The notes under the pieces are model-generated. The model had not been told where the DNA came from. It saw only the letters and a list, made by a program, of their open reading frames with translations, and did not search any database. Shown one piece after another: positions 49,435-56,336 of a stretch of 64,000 nt of DNA. The position numbers and the translations under genes were made by a program. The stretch spans positions 62,001-126,000 of the forward strand of contig DPGI01000005.1 in the NCBI GenBank assembly GCA_003522085.1, written 5' to 3'. The stretch comes from Clostridiales bacterium (lineage in GTDB: Bacteria > Bacillota > Clostridia > Christensenellales > UBA1242). Positions within the stretch are counted from its first letter, which is position 1, and the number at the start of each line of letters is the position of its first letter.

Positions 49435-51156
49435 CTATTTTACAAGGTCTTCAATGTCTTTGTTGATGTCGGCGTTGACAACTGAAGTATGACCTTTTGC
49501 TTTTTCTTCGCCTTGCAAAGTTGTGTCATTTTCGGCGGCTTTGTCAGGTTGACTTTCACTTGCGTTTTCAGGTTGTGTAGGCGATTCGTTATTTTTGCTT
49601 GCGTTCGCATTTTCGCTAGGTTTAGCCTCAACAGACTTAACCTTTGCGTCTGCATCAATGTCAAGTTTTTGCGCCTTTTTAGGTTGAATCGAAGTCGCTC
49701 CGTCTTCAGCGTGTTTTGATGAGCTTACGATTTTTTCTATGTCATTTGTTTCAACTTGCGTTTCTTGTTTTGTGCTTTCGTTTTTAAATTTTTCGGCATT
49801 TTCTGGCTTATTTGCTTCTTGTTTAGCTTCAGTCTTTTCTGTGATTGTTTCCACAGGAATTGCCGTCTCATCGATCACTGATGTTGGCGTTTCTTGGTCA
49901 TTTGATGCGTCGCTAGGAAGAATAGCAGTTATGCCATTGCTGCCGTTAAAGTGGCGCATTCCTTGCATGTTGTTTCCATTAAATCTGTTAAATCCGTTGT
50001 TATATCCATATCCGTATCCATTGCCAAACCCGTTTCTATATCCGTTGCCAGTATACCGATAAGTGTCAATGTTGGTTACTCCAGGACCATATGTGTCGGT
50101 GTTCCTTCCGGGGTTAAACAATCCGCGGTTCATTCCATATGCGTTGGTGTTTGCGATGTTGCCGTTATAGCAGTTTCCATTTGGACAATTTAAATTATAG
50201 TCATAACAATTCCCGTCAGGACAATTCGCGTTGTTGTAGCAATTTCCGTCGGGGCAGTTTGCGTTGCCATTAAAACAATTTCCGTCAGGGCAGTAGCCGT
50301 TATAATTAAACGGAATTAGATTTTGATTGCTGCCGAATGAATTGCCTGAGTTGTTAGAGTTATTTGAATTGTTTGTATTATTCAAATTTTTTTCAGAAGA
50401 ATTATATCCGTTGTTTGTGCCGTTTGGCTCGTTTGCATAATCTTCTGGAGTTTTGTTTCCCCAGTCTTTTCGGTTGGAACCATTCTGATTATTTGCATTT
50501 TGTCCCGCCGCATTTTGGCCTGTTGTGTTCTGACCGTTTTGACTACCCGAAGTTTCGCCATTTGAATTGCTGGCGGTGTTTAAAATTCCTTCGACATTGT
50601 TAAGAGTATTTAAGATGTTATTTAAATAGCAGTCGCGCGACTCCAAGCAGCAAGACAGCCTAGTCAGTTTTGCATCGAATTGTGTGCCGGGATCGTTGAG
50701 TTTTGCCATGCTTCGAACAGTGTTGCGATAGTCGCTTTTAGTTCTTGTCAGTTCGGTGGTGTATTTTTGCATGCTGGTTGTAAGTTCTGAAATAGCGCGA
50801 GCGTTATCGTTGCCGAGTATAAGCGGGCCGCCCGTTATCGATTTTTTAATCGCCTTTGCTTTGCGCAAAATTTGATAACGGTTGTTTTCGATGTTTCGTG
50901 CAATCGCGCTAGCCGTCTGACCGCTGCCCGAAAGGCGAGAGAGTTGTGAGATTGTTTCCACATTTCCGTCAAAATCTTCGCGAGTGATTTCGTCAATATT
51001 CGCAACGCTGACGGCGGAAACTGTGTTCGTCACTCTGTCAAGTTGCGTAGAAAGTTTGTCGATAACTGCTTGGTCGTTGGTGGTATTATTGGTGCAGCCT
51101 GCTATGGCTAAAATTGCTGACAGGCTCAAGCCTAAAACAAAAGTTGATTTTTTCAT
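49435..51156 (-). CDS. large lipoprotein with CPDGNC repeats, spore-locus associated
   Basis: The 573-residue protein has a lipobox (L-A-I-A-G-C, Cys20). Residues 20-190 are helical and heptad-like. An Asn/Gly/Ser-rich spacer follows, then a tract with four C-P-(D/N)-G-N-C motifs, an Asn/Gly/Tyr-rich tract with many N-G-Y-G, and an acidic Lys/Glu-rich disordered tail ending E-D-L-V-K. AGGAGG before ATG 51156 fixes the start. I do not recognise the family. It lies between sigF and spoVAC, on the opposite strand from both, so a role at the spore surface is a guess. Four closely spaced Cys pairs could bind metal or cross-link. Confidence 0.65.
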   Translation of the reverse strand: MKKSTFVLGLSLSAILAIAGCTNNTTNDQAVIDKLSTQLDRVTNTVSAVSVANIDEITREDFDGNVETISQLSRLSGSGQTASAIARNIENNRYQILRKAKAIKKSITGGPLILGNDNARAISELTTSMQKYTTELTRTKSDYRNTVRSMAKLNDPGTQFDAKLTRLSCCLESRDCYLNNILNTLNNVEGILNTASNSNGETSGSQNGQNTTGQNAAGQNANNQNGSNRKDWGNKTPEDYANEPNGTNNGYNSSEKNLNNTNNSNNSNNSGNSFGSNQNLIPFNYNGYCPDGNCFNGNANCPDGNCYNNANCPDGNCYDYNLNCPNGNCYNGNIANTNAYGMNRGLFNPGRNTDTYGPGVTNIDTYRYTGNGYRNGFGNGYGYGYNNGFNRFNGNNMQGMRHFNGSNGITAILPSDASNDQETPTSVIDETAIPVETITEKTEAKQEANKPENAEKFKNESTKQETQVETNDIEKIVSSSKHAEDGATSIQPKKAQKLDIDADAKVKSVEAKPSENANASKNNESPTQPENASESQPDKAAENDTTLQGEEKAKGHTSVVNADINKDIEDLVK

Positions 51157-51337
51157 TTTTCCTCCTGGATATGCTTTTAGTTTGAGCATAAAACGCAAGA
51201 ATATTCTTTTCAAATATGGAAATAAATATGAAAACAAATAAAAAGATAATGAATGCAAATTGAAACAAATTAAATCCAATCAAAGCCAATCGAAAAACTG
51301 AAACAAATTAAATAAAAGCAAATTAAACGGAGAAAAT

Positions 51338-51796
51338 ATGAAAAATAAAAAACGAGATGAAGCATACAACGCCTATGTCGAAGCGCGAATTCCAAAAACC
51401 AAAGCCTGGCCGTCGCTTTTTAATTCGTTTTGGGTGGGCGGACTTATCTGCGTGCTCGGCCAAGGCATCGACGAACTGCTTTTATTGTGGTTTCCGTCAA
51501 TGTCGCAGCAATCGGCATGGGCTTGGACGCTGATTGTGCTCATTTTTCTTGCGTCGCTGCTCACTGGGCTTGGCGTTTACGATAAAATCGGAAAATTTGC
51601 CGGTGGTGGCAGTATCGTGCCGATAACAGGATTTTCAAATTCGATTTCTTCGCCAGCGATTGAGTTTAAACATGAAGGCATCATATATGGAACTTGCGTA
51701 AAAATGTTCACTATCGCAGGGCCAGTAATCGTCGTCGGCGTGGTTGCAAGCATAATCGTAGGAATTGTTTATTATATCGTGGGGTTAATCGGATGA
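51338..51796 (+). CDS. spoVAC: stage V sporulation protein AC
   Basis: SpoVAC forms part of the inner-membrane channel for Ca-dipicolinate uptake and release in spores. The 152 residues have an N-terminal basic part, then W-P-S-L-F-N-S-F-W-V-G-G-L-I-C, and about four membrane helices with I-T-G-F-S-N-S-I-S-S-P-A-I-E-F. The stop overlaps spoVAD at ATGA. Forespore expression from SigG is expected; I did not find a clear SigG promoter. Confidence 0.95.
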   Translation: MKNKKRDEAYNAYVEARIPKTKAWPSLFNSFWVGGLICVLGQGIDELLLLWFPSMSQQSAWAWTLIVLIFLASLLTGLGVYDKIGKFAGGGSIVPITGFSNSISSPAIEFKHEGIIYGTCVKMFTIAGPVIVVGVVASIIVGIVYYIVGLIG

Positions 51797-52794
51797 CGCA
51801 GACAATAGAATTTAAAAACAGACCAAAAATCATAGGCAGTTATTCGGTGGTTGGCCCGAAAGAAGGCAAGGGCCCTTTTGGAGAATATTTTGATTATGTC
51901 ATGCAATGTGATTTGTTTGGCGAAAAAACGTATGAAAAAGCGGAACGCAAAATGCTTGAACAAGCCGTAACGGGCGCAATTCAAAAGGCAGGCTTGACGG
52001 CGGGTGACATCAACTTGCTGCTGGCGGGCGACCTGCTAAATCAAATCATATCTTCGTCTTACACGGCGCGTGCGTTTAATGTGCCGTTTTTAGGCATGTT
52101 TGGAGCGTGCTCAACAATGGCAGAAAGTTTAGCAATCGGCGCAAGTCTTGTAAACGGCGGACATTTTCAAAACGTCGTTTGTGCAACCGGCTCGCATTTT
52201 TCAACAGCTGAAAGGCAGTTCCGTTTTCCGCTTGAACTCGGAAATCAGCGCGTCCCAACATCGCAATGGACGGTCACAGCGGCAGGCGCAAGCGTGCTTT
52301 CTTTAGAAGGTGAAGGTCCAGAAGTAGCAATGGCAACATTTGGCAAAGTTATAGATTTTGGCATCGTCGACGTCAACAATATGGGTGCTGCAATGGCTCC
52401 ATCGGCAGCGGATACTATGCTTGCGCATTTCACCGACACAGGTCGCAAGCCAAGCGATTATGACCTTATCGTAACAGGCGATTTGGGCAAGTTGGGCGCC
52501 GAAATTTTGGTGGATTTATTGGAAGATAAAGGCATTAAATTAGGCCCAAATTACAGCGATTGCGGGCACAGTTTTTTTACAAGAAAACAAGACACAATGT
52601 GCGGCGGAAGCGGATGCGGATGCAGCGCATCAGTGCTAAATTCCTATATTGTTTCAAAACTAAAAAAACGCGAATTAAAACGCGTTCTTTTCGTTCCAAC
52701 TGGCGCGCTTATGTCAACAACGGCGTCGCAACAGGGCGAGTCTATCCCAGGTGTAAGTCATGCAATAGTCTTAGAAGCGGGAGGGAAAAAATAA
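51793..52794 (+). CDS. spoVAD: stage V sporulation protein AD
   Basis: SpoVAD is a thiolase-fold protein that binds dipicolinic acid on the spore membrane. The 333 residues include P-K-I-I-G-S-Y-S-V-V-G-P-K-E-G-K-G-P-F-G, F-G-A-C-S-T-M and the D-C-G-H-S-F-F motif, all typical of the family. The open frame starts earlier, but ATG 51793 lies in the ATGA overlap with spoVAC and fits the conserved N-terminus. Confidence 0.96.
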   Translation: MTQTIEFKNRPKIIGSYSVVGPKEGKGPFGEYFDYVMQCDLFGEKTYEKAERKMLEQAVTGAIQKAGLTAGDINLLLAGDLLNQIISSSYTARAFNVPFLGMFGACSTMAESLAIGASLVNGGHFQNVVCATGSHFSTAERQFRFPLELGNQRVPTSQWTVTAAGASVLSLEGEGPEVAMATFGKVIDFGIVDVNNMGAAMAPSAADTMLAHFTDTGRKPSDYDLIVTGDLGKLGAEILVDLLEDKGIKLGPNYSDCGHSFFTRKQDTMCGGSGCGCSASVLNSYIVSKLKKRELKRVLFVPTGALMSTTASQQGESIPGVSHAIVLEAGGKK

Positions 52795-53150
52795 TGGAAT
52801 TTTTATGGGCATTTTTAATAGGTGGTGCAGTCTGTATGCTGGGTCAAGTGTTGATTATAACAACAAAAATAACTTCCGCCCGAATCTTAGTTACGTTCGT
52901 GCTAATCGGTGTAGTCCTTCAAGCCTTTGAACTTTTTGATCCAATATCAGGTTTCGCGAAAGCCGGCATAAATGTTCCAATCATCGGATTTGGAGCTTCG
53001 CTGGCAAAAGGTGCAATAAGTGGCGTAAAATCAACAGGACTTTTGGGCGCCTTTACGGGTGGATTACAAGCAACAGCAGGGGGAATCGCCGCAGCAGTAG
53101 GTTTTGCATTCTTATTTTCGCTTATCTTTAACTCAAAAACCAAGCAGTAA
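52794..53150 (+). CDS. spoVAE: stage V sporulation protein AE
   Basis: This 118-residue membrane protein has about four helices and the conserved P-I-I-G-F-G-A-S-L-A-K-G-A segment. It shares one base with the spoVAD stop (TAATG), behind GGGAGGG. The operon has only AC, AD and AE, the core set common in Clostridia; the A, B and F genes of Bacillus are absent here. Confidence 0.94.
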   Translation: MEFLWAFLIGGAVCMLGQVLIITTKITSARILVTFVLIGVVLQAFELFDPISGFAKAGINVPIIGFGASLAKGAISGVKSTGLLGAFTGGLQATAGGIAAAVGFAFLFSLIFNSKTKQ

Positions 53151-53225
53151 GGTTGGCGTTTTATCGCAACTGGTCAACAATTTCAACATATCATAGTCAA
53201 TACTCACAACGCGACTTAAAAATCA

Positions 53226-53276
53226 ACATAATACTGGCGCACATTTAACATAATACTGACAAGCATGTCATAATAG
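53226..53276. repeat. phased CATAATA repeat, locus 2
   Basis: ACATAATACTGGC (53226-53238) and ACATAATACTGAC (53248-53260) are 22 nt apart, followed by TCATAATAG (53268-53276). The 13-mer and the spacing match locus 1 at 46050. The array lies 50-100 nt upstream of yunB. The rest of the gap after spoVAE contains no gene. Confidence 0.6.
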
Positions 53277-53325
53277 CCACAATATATTGTGTATTTTTTC
53301 TTAAAACAATTTCATATATTATGAT

Positions 53326-53973
53326 ATGAAGTGCAAAAAAAAGAAAAGGCTTGCTTTTAAAGTCAAGGCAGCGATTTGTTTTGGCGTAGTTTTTTCTTTG
53401 ATTTTAGCAGCGTTTTTGCACTTTTATTTTATAGTTGGGCCTAAAGTGGTCGAGGTTTCGCGAGCGCAAGTTGATTCAGTTGCCACAACAGTGGTGAGTG
53501 ACGCAATTTACAACGTTATGCTTGATAAAAATTACAGTTATGATGACTTCGTCGACATAAAATGCTCTTCAAACAATGAAATTTCTTCGATTTCAGCCAA
53601 TTCAATCAACCTTAACAAGTTTGCGCGTGAACTTTCAACCGAAGCGCAAATATTGCTTGATGGGTTAGTTGACAGTTCTATAAAAGTACCGCTTGGGTCA
53701 TTCACAGGAATCAACGCGCTTTCGGCATTGGGACCTAAAATTAGCGTTCACATCATGCCAATCGGATCCGTTATTACATCTTTTTCGTCGCAATTTGAAA
53801 GCGTAGGCATCAATCAAGTGCGCCATTCTATATTTATTGATGTCAACATAGCAATCAGTGTGATTTTGCCACTTGGCAGCAAAAATGTCGACTTTATAAC
53901 TCAAGTTTTAATCTGTGAAAATATAATTGTCGGCAAGGTTCCAGATGTATATTTAAATGGCTTGTCGAAATAA
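53326..53973 (+). CDS. yunB: sporulation protein YunB
   Basis: The 215 residues begin with a basic stretch and one membrane helix (about 12-36). The YunB domain follows, including A-x-x-x-A-I-Y-N-V-M, I-S-A-N-S-I-N-L-N, K-V-P-L-G-S-F-T-G, G-P-K-I-S-V-H-I-M-P-I-G and G-I-N-Q-V-R-H. YunB is a SigE-dependent mother-cell protein in Bacillus; its biochemical role is unknown. There is no Shine-Dalgarno before ATG 53326. A CATATATT element ends 5 nt upstream, so the message may be leaderless. Confidence 0.92.
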   Translation: MKCKKKKRLAFKVKAAICFGVVFSLILAAFLHFYFIVGPKVVEVSRAQVDSVATTVVSDAIYNVMLDKNYSYDDFVDIKCSSNNEISSISANSINLNKFARELSTEAQILLDGLVDSSIKVPLGSFTGINALSALGPKISVHIMPIGSVITSFSSQFESVGINQVRHSIFIDVNIAISVILPLGSKNVDFITQVLICENIIVGKVPDVYLNGLSK

Positions 53974-54022
53974 ATTTTATGCAAATAAATTGTAAAAATC
54001 TAAAACAAAAAATGGCTTAATT

Positions 54023-54901
54023 TTATTTAAGCCAACTTGCAAAATCTTCTGGTTTTGGCGCAAGAATATGAATATCTGCTTTGCTTGCGTCTAAAAAGCT
54101 TATCGTTGCTTCTTCGCAATGTAAAAGAGTGCGATTTGGTTTATTTAAAAATGCTAAACTTTCCGCATTTCCATAAACTTGATCGCCAATAAGTGGGTGA
54201 GAGATCGAAGAAAGATGCACTCTTATTTGATGCGTTCGTCCTTGGCTTAAAATAAGTTTAACCAAGGCGTAGCCGTTAAAGTTTTTAACAACTTCAACGT
54301 GTGTCGTGGCAGCTTTGCCCAATAGGCTTGTCTTCCTTTGTTGTTGGTTGATTCCGTTTTCGCAAACAGTTTGAATTGGCGCGGAAATATTGAATTCTTT
54401 TTCGGTAAAATTGCCGACGCAAAGAGCCTGATAAGTCTTTTTTATTTCAACCATATTGGCGGCATATTGATTTTTTGCAATCACAACAATTCCCGAAGTG
54501 TCCTTGTCAAGCCTGCCAAGCGCGCGAAAAACGAAATGTGGCTGTTTGCCCGCCATATATTTGCTCACAGCGCCCGCCAAGTTGTCGCTGTAATGTCGTT
54601 TTGACGGAATTGTCGCAACGCCTGCCGCTTTGTTTACTACCAGCAAGTCTTCATCTTCAAAAAGTATATCAAGGGGAAGATCATTGAAAGGGATTGAAGA
54701 ACTTTTTTTATCTTCAAGCGTGATTTCAAGTTTTTGTCCGGTGCAAATCTTAGATCGCATATTTGCCTTTTCTCCGTTTATTTTTAACGCATTATCGTCG
54801 TGACGAAGAGAAGAAATTAAACTCTCAGAAAATTTCGAATCTTTTAAAAAGAAATATAGTTTATCATAATCGCAATTTGGCGATAAAATTAAATGTTTCA
54901 T
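54023..54901 (-). CDS. RluA-family pseudouridine synthase
   Basis: The 292 residues contain an N-terminal S4-like region (1-75) and the catalytic domain with D-L-L-V-V-N-K-A-A-G, H-R-L-D-(variant G-R-L-D-K-D-T-S-G; catalytic Asp present) and L-S-Q-G-R-T-H-Q-I-R-V-H-L. It isomerises uridines in rRNA or tRNA; the target is not predictable. The frame opens at 54940, but M-K-H-L at 54901 starts 6 nt after TATACT with no Shine-Dalgarno, so the message may be leaderless. The H of the usual H-R-L-D is replaced by G. Confidence 0.9.
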   Translation of the reverse strand: MKHLILSPNCDYDKLYFFLKDSKFSESLISSLRHDDNALKINGEKANMRSKICTGQKLEITLEDKKSSSIPFNDLPLDILFEDEDLLVVNKAAGVATIPSKRHYSDNLAGAVSKYMAGKQPHFVFRALGRLDKDTSGIVVIAKNQYAANMVEIKKTYQALCVGNFTEKEFNISAPIQTVCENGINQQQRKTSLLGKAATTHVEVVKNFNGYALVKLILSQGRTHQIRVHLSSISHPLIGDQVYGNAESLAFLNKPNRTLLHCEEATISFLDASKADIHILAPKPEDFASWLK

Positions 54902-54922
54902 GGAAAAAGTATAACATAATGT

Positions 54923-54951
54923 TTGACAAAATTTTAGCAATTTGCTAATAT
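54923..54951 (+). promoter_or_regulatory. Promoter of the pheST operon
   Basis: TTGACA (54923-54928), 17 bp, TAATAT (54946-54951), immediately before the T-box leader. Confidence 0.8.
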
Positions 54952-54960
54952 TTTTCTATA

Positions 54961-55189
54961 TAAATGCGATTGACGAAAGAACGTGGCTAAACGCAAAGCA
55001 GATTCAGAGAGGTTTAGGTTGGTGCGATAAACTGATGCGGGTTTGGTGAATTCACTTTCGAAGCAGCCTTGCTGATATGTAGGCATGAGCCGGAGCGCCC
55101 GTAACAGCGCAAATGAAGGGCATTAAACATGCTGAAATTAGGTGGTAACGCGGACTCTTCGCCCTAATAAAAAGGCGAGGAGTTTTTTA
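54961..55189 (+). promoter_or_regulatory. T-box riboswitch (Phe)
   Basis: This tRNA-sensing leader controls pheST. Stem I has CAGAGAGG and GGTTGGTGCGA, and the specifier bulge reads GTGAA-TTC-AC with TTC (Phe) at 55051-55053. The T-box core GGTGGTAACGCGG lies at 55141-55153, with TGGT to pair with the tRNA end ACCA. A terminator, ACTCTTCGCC (55154-55163) with GGCGAGGAGT (55174-55183), ends in T6. Uncharged tRNA-Phe should stabilise the antiterminator and turn the operon on. The core has A where most T-boxes have C (TAACGCG for TACCGCG). Confidence 0.93.
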
Positions 55190-55212
55190 ATATAACCGCA
55201 AAAGGAGACAAC

Positions 55213-56232
55213 ATGGAAGAAAAGTTAAATCAAATTTGTGAAAGTGCACAACAAGAACTTTCACTTGCTTCGGATAAGCAAGCGTTGAATGCGTGCAAAG
55301 TAAAATATCTTGGCAAACAAGGAGCATTAACCGAAGTTCTTCGTGGAATGCGTGATGTTCCAGCTGAAGACCGTCCAAAAATCGGTGCGCTTGTAAACAA
55401 AGTTCGCGACGTCTTAGAAGCTGCATTTGCCAAAAAAGAAGCGCAATTTGACTCTCAACAACTTGAAAAAGAACTTGCAAACTCATATATCGACATAACC
55501 GAACCAGGTGAAGGTCATGAAAAGGGAGCTTTGCATCCTCTTTCACGAACATTTGAAAAACTTGTTGATATATGCGTTGATATGGGCTTTCAAGTGGTTG
55601 ACGGGCCAGAAGTCGAACTTGATTATTTCAACTTCGAGGCTTTAAATATTCCAAAAAATCACCCAGCGAGAGATATGCAAGACACATTCTTTGTGTCAGA
55701 CAACATTTTGCTTCGTTCGCAAACATCATCTGTTCAAGCAAGAACAATGCAAAAACTTAAACCACCTTTTAAGATTGTATCTCCGGGAAGAGTATACAGA
55801 AACGACAGCGATGCAACTCATTCGCCAGTATTCCACCAAATGGAAGGGCTTGTTGTGGATGAAAACGTGTCGATGGCAGACCTTAAAAGCATGTTGACAG
55901 TCTTGATGAGGCGAACATTTGGCGAAGAAACGCAAATTCGCTTCCGCCCATCGTTTTTCCCATTCACAGAACCAAGTGTAGAAGTAGACGTAACTTGCCC
56001 AAATTGCAAGGGAAGCGGTTGTCGCATTTGCAAAGGCACAGGATTTATGGAATTGCTTGGCGCAGGCATTGTAAATCCAAAAGTTCTTGAAGAAAACGGA
56101 ATTGACAGCAAAAAATATCGTGGATTTGCCTTCGGATTTGGGGCAGACCGTGTCGCAATGGTTAAAGACGGAATCAACGACATTCGTTCAATGTTTAGAA
56201 ACGATATCCGCTTCTTAAAGCAAATGAAATAA
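55213..56232 (+). CDS. pheS: phenylalanyl-tRNA synthetase alpha subunit
   Basis: PheS is the catalytic half of the (alpha-beta)2 enzyme. The 339 residues have an N-terminal coiled coil (1-90), H-P-L-S-R-T and motif 1, F-D-T-F-F-type motif D-M-Q-D-T-F-F, motif 2 around V-Y-R-N-D-S-D-A-T-H, the Cys-rich P-N-C-K-G-S-G-C-R-I-C-K-G-T-G loop and motif 3 G-F-G-A-D-R-V-A-M. AAAGGAG precedes the ATG. It is controlled by the T-box upstream. Confidence 0.97.
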   Translation: MEEKLNQICESAQQELSLASDKQALNACKVKYLGKQGALTEVLRGMRDVPAEDRPKIGALVNKVRDVLEAAFAKKEAQFDSQQLEKELANSYIDITEPGEGHEKGALHPLSRTFEKLVDICVDMGFQVVDGPEVELDYFNFEALNIPKNHPARDMQDTFFVSDNILLRSQTSSVQARTMQKLKPPFKIVSPGRVYRNDSDATHSPVFHQMEGLVVDENVSMADLKSMLTVLMRRTFGEETQIRFRPSFFPFTEPSVEVDVTCPNCKGSGCRICKGTGFMELLGAGIVNPKVLEENGIDSKKYRGFAFGFGADRVAMVKDGINDIRSMFRNDIRFLKQMK

Positions 56233-56243
56233 TAGAAAGTGCC

Positions 56244-56306
56244 ATTATGTTATGCTAATATAACAAAATAGACGCAAACAAAACTATTATGTTATGTAAA
56301 AATAAC
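56244..56306. repeat. duplicated 21-nt dyad between pheS and pheT
   Basis: Two related 21-nt segments (56244-56264 and 56286-56306) begin ATTATGTTATG and end ATAAC. Each contains GTTAT-N6-ATAAC, and they start exactly 42 nt apart. This is an unusual insertion between two genes that are normally close. It may be a paired operator, a processing site or a small repeat. Confidence 0.55.
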
Positions 56307-56336
56307 CAATAAAAAAGAAAAATCAAAGGAGTAAAT

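Noticed and set aside
50150..50320. Zinc-finger DNA-binding domain from the CPDGNC motifs
   Set aside because: The motifs lie in an exported lipoprotein within a low-complexity tract, not in a cytoplasmic DNA-binding context.
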